Below are positions 36,001-46,965 of a stretch of 64,000 nt of DNA, piece by piece. Both the position numbers and the translations under genes were made by a program. Under the pieces are notes generated by a model. The model was not told where the DNA came from, searched no databases, and saw nothing but the letters and a program-made list of their open reading frames with translations. The stretch spans positions 47,021,601 to 47,085,600 of the forward strand of contig NC_092356.1 in assembly GCF_963676685.1 (NCBI RefSeq). Direction: 5' to 3'. Within the stretch, counting starts at the first letter, position 1, and each line of letters starts with the position of its first letter. The DNA comes from Mytilus edulis (lineage: Eukaryota > Mollusca > Bivalvia > Mytilida > Mytilidae).

Positions 36001-38137
36001 TTCGTCTTGTATGATCTTCAGTATATTAATGAATGACGTCATATTATCAAACCATAGCATACCATCAATGACAGATGCACTAATTTCATTATTGGCAGAT
36101 ATTTGTTGACGCATACTATTCAGTTCAGTTGCTAGGTTTGTATGTGTGTAGTAAACATCTAACATCTTCTTTACTGAATCTGAATATTGCATACTTCTAA
36201 GTAAGTATGTTTTCCCTAGTGTTTTCTTTTCTGTATACCATAGTAACTCTTCGAGAGGGAAACTACCTTCTAGAAATTAAAGTAAATAAGAGTTTAATAA
36301 ACGTCTAAATAACAGCGACACACAAAACAAAAAAAAACGAAATATATTTTAACGTCAATATGCAGTCTGCAACAAATACTAATATACAGGTGTCATATAT
36401 TAACCCCCAGTTTTCAGAGGATAGAAGATTGTGTTGCTAATTATTAAGTGTTATAATTTGTGTTTTGTTTACATTTGTTTGTCTGTTTTCAGCCATGGCA
36501 TTGTCAGTTTATTTCGACTTATGAGTTTGAATGTCCCATTGGTATTTTTATGCCCCACCTACGATAGTAGAGGGGCATTATGTTTTCTGGTCTGTGCGTC
36601 CGTTCGTCCGTCCGTCCGTTCGTCCGTCCGTTCGTTCGTTCGTCCGTCTGTCCCGCTTCAGGTTAAAGTTTTTGGTCGAGGTAGTTTTTGATGAAGTTGA
36701 AGTCCAATCGACTTCAAACTTGGTACACATGTTCCCTATGATATGATCTTTCTAATTTTAATGCCAAATTAGAGATTTTACCCCAATTAAACGGTCCACT
36801 GAACATAGAAAATGATAGTGCGAGTGGGGCATTCGTGTACTGAGGACACATTCTTGTTTGCCTCTGTTTTAATCTCTGAATGTCTTTTGTAGTTACATTT
36901 TGTGTGACAGTTATACCAAAATTGATGTGACAGAAAGGTACTTCTTATTTTTCGACAGAGTTGTTTCAGCCTTCTATTAATGACAATTAATCATTCTTTG
37001 ATATTTTGTTGTTTTGTGTCAATCTATTACCTTCTAACATTTAAGCATTGTATGGACAAAGCCAATTTTTACATAACAAATCATGAAGATTCTTCGAAAA
37101 TTAAGATTTGTTGACGTATACATCGTATGATTTGTTTATAAAGATATGTTTGAATACAATGCCTAATGTCGAGGAATACGAAACTCAAAACCAGTATTGA
37201 AATATAATGCATTGATTTTAAATGCAATTTCAACCCATCATCTTAAAAAAAGTGGATGACAGGAGATATGAAAAGGTGCTTACCTTTATATATTCATAAA
37301 AAAAATCTCACATTTATCCTATGTTTGATACATTAGTAAAAATTATGACGAACGAGAGTGTACTTTCAAATTCTAACTCTTAAATAAGAAGTTAACAATA
37401 TAATATGATATACTACCTCTGGCATAAAATGTACTTCCAAGGGCTCTTTCGATTCCTGCCTCTTCCTTGCTGATCAATAACATATGATATGCAGTCAAAG
37501 ACTGCCAAGCTATTCCACTGCTGGATTCCTTAACAGTAGAAACTACCCATCCAATTATGAGTGCATTGTCATTTGAGTAAAATTTGATGGCAGCTTTGAT
37601 CGTTGTATTGAGGTGGTCAAGACTATCTCTGTAATTTTGAAGATGGATACGATAAGCATCACGAGACCGGAAATGGGATGGAGAAGAAAGTGATATCCAA
37701 TCGTTTAACGCATCAAGAGAGGAGTCCGTGTCACGTCGTTTAGTTTTTAAACTTGCATAAGCTAGTATACTCCCACCTGAACTGATATACAAGGCAGTTG
37801 TCCCTCTTTCGATTTGTAAAAAGTGAACAAGTAGACCAATTTCGACACTAAAAGATATTTTCTCGCGCACTTTCTTTTCTTGACTCAATTTTTCTTCATC
37901 TTTTGATATTTTAAAGGAATTTTCTATGACCATCGCAATTATTGGTATTATCACTAGCGCAATAATCTTTAACATTTGACAATTTTGTCCTCTTTTTGTA
38001 GATACATTTGCACTGAAAACACTGAATCTTTCGATTGGAGCTAACAAATTGCCATCAAATGCGTCTTTTGTTGTGTCCGTAATGCTTATTGAACTTCTCC
38101 GATACGCCATTGTTAATACAAACAGGATGTTACACAT
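33022..38137 (-). CDS. NIT-domain receptor guanylate cyclase, copy 1 (3' end not found)
   Basis: Minus-strand exons 37417-38137, 35992-36266 (or 36269), 34261-34693, 33322-33483 and 33022-33114 join in phases 1, 0, 1, 1, 1. Start is at 38137 or, with the better context ACAATGG, at 38110 (552 residues to the last found exon). A transmembrane helix ([16 protein letters not shown], about 47-62) precedes an extracellular NIT-type sensor with [18 protein letters not shown] second helix (about 343-364) is followed by a signalling helix ending in [14 protein letters not shown] and a class III cyclase domain. Metal aspartates are in YFSDIVGFT and [12 protein letters not shown]; guanine-selecting Glu (KVET) and Cys (PRYCLFG) and transition-state Asn/Arg ([11 protein letters not shown]) are all present. 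The enzyme should make cGMP from GTP at the membrane. NIT domains are named for nitrate/nitrite sensing in bacteria; the ligand here is unknown. The final 40-60 residues of the cyclase fold were not located downstream. The paralogue at 56081-61448 has identical lengths for the exons that can be compared, except one. Confidence 0.85.
34040..34130 (-). repeat. Decayed family C repeat in a cyclase intron
   Basis: TTGTATACCAGATGCGCTGT, then TTGTCTACAATTCATCAGTG and AAGCCCGAATAAAAAAG correspond to the inverse family C copies at 24500 and 44730. Confidence 0.5.
36483..36545 (+). mobile_element. Penelope-like tail fragment broken by a family E insertion
   Basis: CAGCCATGGCATTGTCAGTT and TTATGAGTTTGAATGTCCCA then TTGGTATTTT match the element's last 90 bp, but the terminal CTTTCGTCCCTC is replaced by the family E copy that starts at 36546. 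Confidence 0.6.
36546..36859 (-). repeat. Family E retroposon-like repeat in cyclase copy 1 intron
   Basis: The plus strand reads TTTTTATGCCCCACCTACG, then AGAGGGGCATTATGTTTTCT, a CGTC/CGTT microsatellite (36596-36652), CCAATCGACTTCAAACTTGG and GATAGTGCGAGTGGGGC, and ends ACATTCTTGTTT. It is the inverse of 17392-17710 with very few differences outside the microsatellite. Confidence 0.75.
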
Positions 38138-38604
38138 GGAAAGATATATTTATTTATTATTTGTTGAAATCAGTTTACCCAACAAGTTCATGCATGATTA
38201 TAAGAAAATACGTTGTGCCTGCTATTTTGCCTTTTATCAGTAGTCTCCAGTACTTATTGTTCCACTGTCTCTATCTTCAATGGAGCAATGTAGCTGATTT
38301 TAAATCTACCTTTAATATCATGAAATATATCAATTATTATAAAAGGAAGACGCAGACAACCAAAGGGAAATTGAAATTCATAAGTAGAACAAACATTCAC
38401 AATGCCATGGAAAACACAAAAAAAAAGATCAAAAGACAAAAACCAGGACACAAAGCAAAACACAGAAAATAAACGACTGTGTAGAGTTTATGAACTAGAC
38501 AACCGCTAATATATGTTATACGTAACATAACAATGTTCTCGTAATATTATAATACTTATTTAATTAGGTAATACACAAACGTGATGACATTATAATCTAT
38601 ACAT

Positions 38605-38780
38605 AACGAAAATAAAGGCAATAGTAGTATACCGCTGTTCGAAAAATTAATAAATCGATTGAGAAAAAGGCAAATCGGGGTTACAAACTGAAACTGAGGG
38701 AAACACATCAAATATAAGAGGAGAACTACGACACAACAGAAACACAACACTAAAATGTTACACACACAGAAAGTTAAAAC
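38605..38780. repeat. Family G dispersed repeat, copy 1
   Basis: AAAGGCAATAGTAGTATACC, then GCTGTTC, GGCAAATCGGGGTTACAAAC, TGAAACTGAGGGAAACAC and ATAAGAGGAGAACTACGAC match 42660-42815 in the same orientation. Confidence 0.7.
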
Positions 38781-39129
38781 CCGTCTGGCAAATCAAAAGG
38801 TAAGATCAAGCATGAAGACAACAAAAAACCTTGTCAAAACCAAAAGACAAATAACGAAAACAGAAAGGCTTGACATCATATAGCTTGTGTTTGACAGAAT
38901 TAATCGAACTTGTGCAATCCAGATTTGGACATATAAATTATTTTCCAGTACCAAGTGTTAATAATGATTATTTCAAACTAAGCTACATGAAATGCTTTCC
39001 ACTGTGTGTCATTTTCTTTATGTAAAAGCTTTAGATCGGAGAGTTGGGGACATTTAAAACATTTGATTTCTGTTTATGAACTTTATTCCTATGTGTCAAT
39101 TACTTATAATGGAGACTGTTGTGTTCCGG

Positions 39130-39315
39130 TGCCAACTAGAGTGACTAGGGAATAGAAGAATGGTTACCTTGTCTTCTTCCGAACGGCAGTAAATCTCTTA
39201 CCAAAGTGGGGCATTAGTTTGGCTGTGCGGGATGTACAGGTAACTTGGTCTCGTTCTCAACATGCATGTAATATTTGCCACTGGATGTTTAGCAACAAAC
39301 AATAAATCAATCTGT
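39130..39315 (+). repeat. Family H short interspersed repeat
   Basis: Contains TTCCGAACGGCAGTAAATCT, TTACCAAAGTGGGGCATTAG, GGTAACTTGGTCTCGTTC and CATGCATGTAATATTTGCCA, then CTGGATGTTTAGCAAC and AATAAATCAATC. The end matches 4370-4440. Confidence 0.55.
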
Positions 39316-39624
39316 GTTTTAGTCTGAATCAAAGCTATAAGCATTTAAGTCGTAATATGATTTCAGTTTGAAATAGATATTCTTTTTAAATGAAAACACT
39401 TTGTAAGTAAGGTGCATCGGAAACTCTTTCTTATCTACCATCAGTTGGAACACTCTACCTTCCACTCTCGGGCCCCTCAAAGCAAAAGATCTCAAATAAT
39501 TGAGAAGCTATACGACAAACTTTTACCTTAACTACTAGTCAAATCCATCTTTGCTTGTGGGGAGTTTTTTTTTTATTTACAAGTCGCATACATTGACAAT
39601 AAACCTTATTAGTTTGGCTTCAAA

Positions 39625-39785
39625 AAGGGGGCGTAAGATACCAGAGGGACAGTCAAACTCATAGATTGAAAGTAAACTGACAACGGAATGGGTAAACAAT
39701 ACAAAGACAAACAGACAAATAATAGTACACAAGACACAACATAGAAAACTAAAGACTTAGCAACACCTACACCACCAAAAATTGT
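39625..39785 (-). mobile_element. Penelope-like element tail fragment (family P)
   Basis: AAGATACCAGAGGGACAGTC, then AACTGACAACGGAATGGG, ACACAAGACACAACATAGAA and CACCTACACCACCAAAAAT, the inverse of 53680-53835. It is 5'-truncated. Confidence 0.7.
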
Positions 39786-41389
39786 TCGATTTAATGATGA
39801 TTACAAGATAATACTAGAACCAGTGATATACCAATGATACTCTCATTTTAAACTTGATATACAGTATATTAAGAAAAAGAAACGTAAATGTAAACATGGT
39901 AAAGCACAAGTTATAAACTTGTAACCTTTATGAATATAAAGTGAAACAACTATAACAAAAAGAGTTTTAAATGGAAAGTCCCTCAGCAAATGGCAAAAAT
40001 CAAAAGCTCAACACATTAAACAAACGGATAACAACTGTCATATTTACCTTAACCAGATTGCAATATCATTTGTTTTAAAATAAATTCCTGCAGACGGAAT
40101 TGTAGCACAAACTGATCTTAGGCGTACGTGGTCAAAGTGTCAGTTATTTCATAGATCAGTTTTATGTGTTTTACAATTATCCTTATTTTATCCACGGTTT
40201 TATTCTACATTATTATAGGATAATTATAATATATATCAGACATCTATCTTCTATCAATTGTATGGATATCTTATTGTATCACAAATTGTCGACCGAAAAA
40301 AACAAATATCATACTGCTGACCATTCAGTTATGCATAATTGTATACCAGTGCAAAGTTCCGTTGTCGAACATAGTTGGTACTAAAATGGTTTTATAAGCA
40401 TGTAAAATAATCTTACAATAAATAACTCACCGTTTTAAAGTCCTTTTACCAAACATTCAAAGTCAGTGTGCGTGATCAACTTGGCTAAATGACATTATTT
40501 GCTTCCATGGAAACATTTTCACACGGAATATAAATATAAACAGATTGAATTAACACTTTGATTTTTTTGGTATCTTTTATAAAGGCGTGGCTCAATTTTT
40601 AAAACCTATTAATAACAGTTCATATAATCCGTTAAATATTAATCAAAATGACTATCAAAATTAGAGATCTATAATTGATGATAGACACAAGTACTTTCCA
40701 TATCAAATCTTTTATGAAATATGCACACTGATTTTAGAACTTTGGGCGGCATGATTCCACATCTTCTGGTTAAGCACTCCGGCAATTTTAAAATGAAATA
40801 GTTTAACAGTTCGAGGTGTCAATGTTCAAAGAAAAGAACATTATCATTTGTTATTAATTTTAATAAGTATAATGTAGTTAACAAATAATTTGATGGTTTC
40901 TATTAATTTCAATTACAGTTTTCATCGATGCATAACCAAATAACTTATTTTAATATACGATTGAACTTGTATTTTTTATATGACGTTATAATATGCTTTG
41001 GAACCAAAGCCATGTTTTTATACCAATGAAACCTTAGCTGCACATGTATGTGAGTGGTGTCTCAATTAAAATTGAAAAGACAGATGTATATGGAACAGTA
41101 CCGAATTTAAAAAAAAACCCATTTGATTAGGGGATTGATCACTAGGGAATAGAATTAAGAATTAAAAAAAATGCATCCATCTGCTTTTTTTTATCGTGTA
41201 GCTGCTGATATTTCATCAAGTGTCGGTAACATCAAATCACAATGGCTGCCTATGGTCCACTTCGAAGAACAAAAGTTTCCTATCAGAATCGAAATAATTA
41301 TATCATGTCATTCTCTATGCTCATTCAAACATTGATATAGACATAGATAATAGCATCACAGGGTAAATAACATAATCACTCGTATCTTG

Positions 41390-41590
41390 AATGTCTTGTT
41401 CCCGAGGGTATCACCATCTTAATAGTCAATATTTCTGTGTTGACGTGAATTATCATTTGTAAGGTCATAGTTATAAATAAAGAGTATACACAGCTTTGAA
41501 TGTTTCAAAATACTCAGGATTTTTGACCCCTCGTATATATTACCTTCGCTGTATGAGGCACTCCTTTCGGAATTTCGGGTCCTAAATGCT
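41390..41590 (+). repeat. Family C-associated repeat (inner module)
   Basis: CTTGTTCCCGAGGGTATCAC, then AATAGTCAATATTTCTGTGT, TGACGTGAATTATCA and TTTCGGAATTTCGGGTCCT parallel 45335-45525 (TCCCCGAGGGTATCACAAGC and following), which is continuous with a family C core. Confidence 0.5.
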
Positions 41591-41879
41591 CTCTAAATTT
41601 GAACTTTATATTACATGTATTTAGCTTTTGATTTTGTCATTTGCTTACGGATATTTTTTTTTGGATTTCATTATTTTTGTGATTGTACTTTTTTACTGTA
41701 TAAGTCGCTTATGTATACCCACCACTGTGTTTATAATCAATGGAAATGAATTATGAAATAACATAGGTTTTTTCTTGCTTGTATCTTCTGTTATATGTTT
41801 TATAAAACGAAATTTTGTGTTATACGAAGTCTTTTATTCTCCAGTTTCAACATCTTTATGAATTTGAAAAAAAAGATGT

Positions 41880-42075
41880 TTAAAAGAGGGACGAAAGATA
41901 CCAAAGGGCCAGTCAAACTCATAAATCTAAAACAAACTGACAACGCCATGGCTAAAAATGAAAAAAAGACAAAGAAACAACAGCACACATGACACAACAT
42001 AGAAAACTAAAGAATAAACAACACGAACCCCACCAAAAAACTAGGGGTGATCTTAGGTGCTCTGGAAGGGTAAGC
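41880..42075 (-). mobile_element. Penelope-like element tail fragment (family P)
   Basis: AGAGGGACGAAAGATACCAA to ACTAGGGGTGATCTTAGGTG matches the inverse of 53670-53838 almost base for base, so it is one of the younger tails. The 5' border, in the element's sense, is at about 42075 (GCTCTGGAAGGGTAAGC). Confidence 0.75.
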
Positions 42076-42654
42076 CTGCACATCACAGCGTGTTATAGAC
42101 TCTCTTTTCGATGAAACAATTGCCCATTTGTTCGGCAATATTTATGCTTATGCACAAAAAAAATCCTAATGTATTGGCACTTATCACAATCATTTTTTTT
42201 GTGAAAATTTGTATTCTTTTTAAATGTTTACAAATATTTCGACGATCAAAATAATAAATTAAGTAAAAAGCAATAAAATCAGAAATTTTGCACCTTTATG
42301 TAACCTTTCAAACGATTAGAAACAGATGCGAACAATTCGTATATATATCTATACCAACTTGGCCTTTTTCACCTTTTCAAATAAAAAGTTCCATTTCCTT
42401 TGTATAATTTCAACCGGGTAATAAAGCAACTGTTATAAAGCAGTTCGACTAAAGGATTACCGGTTTAGTTCATGAACAAAACATGTAAAGAAAATCAAAT
42501 AGACATGTATACAGACACAAATAACGATTACTGAGTTAAAGGCCAGTGAATTGGCGCGAAAAAAAAATTGTACCTAACCTTGAAATGTAGTGTAACAATA
42601 TACCACAATAACAGCAATTTTCAACTAGAGAGGGATAGAACACCATGGAGTAGA

Positions 42655-42900
42655 TGCTATTAAATAAAGGCAACAGCAGTATACCGCTGTTCAAACTCAT
42701 AAATCCATGGACAAAAAACAAAATCGGGGTAACAAACTAAAACTGAGGGAAACGCATAAATATTAGAGGAGAACAACGACACAACACTACAATGTAACTA
42801 ACACACACAGAAACGGACCAAGTTTCAGACAAAATCCCACGAGAATAACAAATATAACATCAAAACCAAATACATGAATTTGGGATAGACAAGTACCGTG
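42655..42900. repeat. Family G dispersed repeat, copy 2
   Basis: TAAATAAAGGCAACAGCAGT, then ATACCGCTGTTC, ACAAAATCGGGGTAACAAAC, TAAAACTGAGGGAAACGC and ATTAGAGGAGAACAACGAC, as at 38605-38780. It is inserted in unit 1 of the local duplication. Confidence 0.7.
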
Positions 42901-43864
42901 ACACGTCTTATCGCAATGTCAATTTACACTCAAAAATAAGAGAAAACAAACGACGCAACGTTAAATTGTAAACATGTGTGCTGTTGGTAATCATAAACCG
43001 TACACAGTCATACAAGTGGGAGGTATAAGCTGTTATAAACCATATTTAAACCACAATTTTCTTCAAAATTACCTACACCAAGTCAGGAATATGGCAGTTG
43101 TTTTACGCTTGTTGATTATTAGTTTTCATGGACCCCTAAACTTTTTTAATTGTCATGGAGTTCGGTATTTTATTTATATTTTGTTCGCTCACTTCGATAC
43201 ATAACAGCTGAAAGATAAGAATACCTTTGGTCAACCTATAGCATGTATACCCTTCTTTGAACTAAGTATTTTATAAAAGCTTTATAATTTCCATTGAAAA
43301 AAATGTGCAAACATAACTGATTTCACCTTGACATACTACGTCGGAACAATGACTCAGAGATGATATTGCCTTTGTTAATTAAATGGTACGAGTCAGCTGT
43401 CAGTGTATATAATGTCATACAAATAGATAGATATATTATATTGCATTGGCACGTATCACAATCAGTTTGTGACAATTTGTGTTCTTTTTAACAGTTTACA
43501 AATATTTCGACCATCCATAATATAATTTCAGTAAAAATCAATATAAATAAATCGATAAAATCCAAAATTTTCCACCTTCATGTAACTGTTTAAACCCATT
43601 AAAACTTAAAACAGATGCGAACAATTCGAATAAACAAATTGGCCTTTTTAAACTTCTCTAATAAAATGTTAAATTTCGTTTGTATACTTTCAACCGAGTA
43701 ACCGCCTGTTATAAGCAGTTCGACGAAAGGATTACCAGTCTATTTTATGAACAAAACAAATAAAGAAAAACAAAATTGTATACAGTAATAAATGACGACC
43801 AGTCATACAAGAAGGTGATATAACCAGTTATAAACCATATTTAAACCACAATTGTCTTCAAAAT

Positions 43865-44165
43865 TTGGATTGGATAAAACGTTTTTTAACAAATAGATCC
43901 CAGCCAGTTAGACTTAATAATACATACTCTACCAGAGCTAAAGTGATAAATGTCGTACCCCAGGGCAGTGTCCTGGGGCCCGTATAATTTTTTGCGTTTA
44001 TATATGCCGGATGCAGTTGCTGAGTTGATTAAGGTTTTTGCAGACGACACTAAAGTTTATTCATTTGTAGTTGATGAGCAACAACACCAGGATTTGCAAG
44101 ACGATTTAGATAGATTATGTGATTGGTCCAGAAAATGGAAATTATCATTTAATGCAAGTAAGAGA
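43865..44165 (+). pseudogene. LINE reverse-transcriptase fragment 1
   Basis: Reads DWIKRFLTNRSQPVRLNN, VPQGSVLGPV, then a stop and a frame change, then MPDAVAELIKVFADDTKVYS and DLQDDLDRLCDWSRKWKLSF. This is the palm region (GSVLGP block and FADD catalytic motif) of a non-LTR retrotransposon of the jockey/CR1 type. An in-frame TAA follows GPV, and five bases appear missing before MPDAV. Both ends are truncated. Confidence 0.75.
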
Positions 44166-44689
44166 TTATAATACCTTTGGTCAACCTATTTCCTTCTTTC
44201 AACTAAGCATTTTTAAATCTTTAAAATTTCATTGAAAAGAATTTGCAAACAAAACTGATTTCACCTTGACATACTACGTCGGAACAATGACTCGGAGATG
44301 ATGTTGCCTTTGGTAATTAAATGGTACGAATCAGCTGCCATATATATATAATGTCATACAAATATATTATATTGACCTTTTTGTATTTGATGTGAGATGA
44401 CACCAATGTTTTATGATTTATGTAATATTGAATTCTAGAGTATACATTTGTATGTGTAGAATAAAATATTGCAAACTTCATTTTAAAACGAGTTTGAAAA
44501 CATAAAAACAACCGTGCGACCATCATAAAAACAATCAACGCAAAAGAGTATCTGATCATTGTTTATCTGCCCTTTGCACGATATTTTATAAAACATAAAT
44601 GTTGTGGAAAAGATCCTGACGTTGTTTTTACGACAAAGAAGGTTTGATTACCTCGACAGTTATCAATATAAAATGAACAAGTTTTGTCT

Positions 44690-44820
44690 GAATTTGTAAT
44701 CATCACATAAACCAGGCTTAAAACATTGTACGACAGGCGCGAGTTTCGTTTTTAAAACCTCATTAGTGACGGTCGAATAAAAAAAGTTTAAAAGGTGAAA
44801 TAGAGTACAAAGTCGGAGAG
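44690..44820 (-). repeat. Family C dispersed repeat, diverged
   Basis: GTACGACAGGCGCGAGTTTC, then GTTTTTAAAACCTCATTAGT and GACGGTCGAATAAAAAAAG; inverse orientation, matching 24500-24600 and 34040-34130. Confidence 0.55.
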
Positions 44821-44889
44821 GATGGAGAGTAGGAACTTTGAAAGGTAATATCTCCCTGGCGTATAGATTTTGTCTTCATATTCTGAAAA

Positions 44890-45190
44890 TTATAAATGCT
44901 CTGTTTTTCTAACCAAATCTTAACAATCTAGGAATTCAAGGAAAAGTTTTGGATTGGATAAAATGTGTTTTAACAAATAGATCCCAGCGAGTTAGACTTA
45001 ATAATACATACTTTACTAGAGCTGAAGTGATAAGTGGCGTACCCTCGGGCAGTGTTCTGGGGCCCGTATCATTTTTTGCGTTTATATATGCCGGATGCAG
45101 TTGCTGAGTTGATTAAGGTTTTTGCAGACGACACTAAAGTTTATTCATCTGTAGTTGATGAGCAACAAAACCAGGATTTGCAAGACGAAT
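44890..45190 (+). pseudogene. LINE reverse-transcriptase fragment 2
   Basis: Reads NNLGIQGKVLDWIKCVLTNR, VRLNNTYFTRAEVISGVPSG, SVLGPVSFFAFI, then the same frame break and MPDAVAELIKVFADDTKVYS. It extends slightly further 5' than fragment 1 and stops at DLQDE, where it runs directly into a family C repeat at about 45190. It carries the same five-base lesion as fragment 1. Confidence 0.75.
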
Positions 45191-45555
45191 TTTTAGGGCT
45201 TTATGAATATTTTGATATGAGCGTCACTGATGAGTCTTAGGTAGACGAAACGGGCGTCTGTCGAACTAAATTATAATCCTGGTACCTTTGATAACTATTT
45301 AAACCACTGGGTCGATGACACTGCTGGTGGAAGTTTTGTCCCCGAGGGTATCACAAGCCCAGTAGTCAACACGTCGGTGTTGACATGAATATCAATAATG
45401 TGGTCATTTTTATAAATTTCCTGTTTACAAAACTTTGATTTTTCGAAAACCTAAGGATTTTCTTGTCCCAGGCATAGATAAACTTAGTCGTATTTGACAC
45501 AACTTTTTGGAATTTTGGATCCTCAATCCTGGTACCTTTGATTATTCATAACGTA
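45190..45555 (+). repeat. Family C repeat, extended copy
   Basis: Core at 45210-45298 (GATGAGTCTTAGGTAGACG, AATCCTGGTACCTTTGATAA), then AAACCACTGGGTCGATGACA, TCCCCGAGGGTATCACAAGC and TTTTGGATCCTCAATCC, ending again in TGGTACCTTTGAT at 45530-45545. The core end motif therefore occurs at both ends of a 250-bp unit. Confidence 0.65.
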
Positions 45556-45954
45556 TTTTTACCTTGATTATTGTTTTACCTAGTTGTTCCACCAAGAAGT
45601 CTGGTTGTTGTTCAAGAGCAAGTTTTGTAGACTGTGAAATGTGAATCATGCCCGCTGTTACATGCAAAACAAAAATACAATTGATGTATAAAAACTACAC
45701 CATGTTCTAAACTGAAAGAAGTATGGAAATCAAAATAAAATATTAAATATTTGAACGTTGATTTTCTTCTTTTTTTTAATCGAATGCGTAGGGATCTTTT
45801 ATAGCGAATATCACTGTGTTTCTGTTTACTGTTTTTCTATTTGTATCCATCTGATTAGCTACGTTGTTTGTCAATCGATTTCCATAGTTTGTTCTTACGT
45901 TGTACTGTTAAGTCACTGTCCTCGGTTATCAGAGGTTTGGCACCTTCTAACTAG

Positions 45955-46240
45955 TTTAACCTCGCCACAGTATGCATGTGCCTGTCCCATGTCAAGAACC
46001 TGTACTTTAGTTTATTGCTGTATAAAATATTTGTTTTTCGCCAGTTATTGTGTACATAAATTAGGCCGTAAGTTTTCTCGTTTTAATTGTTTTACATTTG
46101 TCCTTAATGGGCCATTTGTAACTGACTATGCGGTATGAACTTTATTCTTTGTTAAAAGTCGTACGGTGACCTATAGTTGTTGATATCTGTGTCATTTGGT
46201 CTCCCGTGGATTGCTGTATCATTTGCAGCCACAGGACGTT
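45955..46240 (+). repeat. Family A dispersed repeat
   Basis: Begins TAACCTCGCCACAGTATGC, passes CCCATGTCAAGAACCTGTAC, AGTTTTCTCGTTTTAATTG, CTGACTATGCGGTATG and GTCGTACGGTGACCTATAG, and is cut off after GTCTCCCGTGGA, losing the usual tail. Confidence 0.7.
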
Positions 46241-46965
46241 TTTTTATATAAACATTAAGGTCAAGTAACAGTAAATGAACGCCGTCTAGCGGATTCCGCG
46301 AAATATTGCGACGTTTTGTACGAATTACGTCCCTTTGATCAGATTTTGCAATGTTAAAATTGCACCCGGCGACTTTTCGATGGGACAACGTCAACGGTAA
46401 ATTTGACGGAAAGTATGTTACTTCTAGGAAAATGAACTTGTTTTTCTCAAATTGAAAATGAATATGAAAACACCCCTGAAGACAAACGTCAACATGAAAA
46501 TCAGGACGTAGAGTGGTAGAGTTTGTATATCTGCCGACCAGTCAATTAAAACAAGTGTGAAAACTGTTGCTCACTACTATTTCTACATAATTGTGATGAG
46601 AAAAAACAGTGTGGTCTCGGACGTATTCTATATGTAGTATGTCAAAACTGTCCTTTCAAAAACCCTATATTCACTGGGAAAAGACATCGTCTAGCAGAAA
46701 ATAAGCAGAAGGGGTGCAAGTTTGGGACATTAATACTAAAGTTAAAACTTAGTATTGTACGGTAAGACTATAATATCTCCCATATTTTAAAAATTATCAC
46801 ACCAGTCGGAACAATAAAAATATTTTCAAATTAGAGAAAAGGAAATAAACCACATAAACTAATACTGGTCAAAAATTCGCCGCTGCTGTCAGTCAGTCAT
46901 AGATGGCACTAAACTATAATACACTTCAATTAATTAACCTTGTTCACGGTTGGAACAATAGTTTA
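46241..46965. other. No recognised feature
   Basis: AT-rich DNA with no protein-supported open frame and no repeat that I can match elsewhere in the window. Confidence 0.45.

Larger units (their letters stand above)
38138..41380. other. Intergenic stretch between the two cyclases, left part
   Basis: No exon is seen. The start (38138 onward) should hold the promoter of cyclase copy 1, but I see no clear core motif. Repeats: a decayed family P tail at 38330-38480, family G at 38605-38780, family H at 39130-39315 and family P at 39625-39785. At 39970-40050 there is a decayed family D piece. Confidence 0.55.
42160..44390. repeat. Local tandem segmental duplication, two units
   Basis: Unit 1 (about 42160-43440) and unit 2 (about 43440-44390) share the same order of unique-looking blocks: GTATTGGCACTTATCACAATC / GCATTGGCACGTATCACAATC (start), GCAGTTCGAC-AAAGGATTACC, then CAGTCATACAAG with TATAAACCATATTTAAACC, and ATACCTTTGGTCAACCTAT then TGACATACTACGTCGGAAC. 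Unit 1 carries a family G insert (42655-42900) and a family D piece (43070-43205). Unit 2 instead carries a LINE fragment (43865-44165). There is no gene in it. Confidence 0.75.

Noticed and set aside
36431-36746. Plus-strand frames rich in RPSV repeats
   Set aside because: These are translations of the CGTC/CGTT microsatellite inside family E.
45034-45240. 68-codon frame starting MAYPRAV, and its partner at 43950
   Set aside because: The first 15 residues are read out of frame; the real content is the LINE reverse-transcriptase fragment in two frames.
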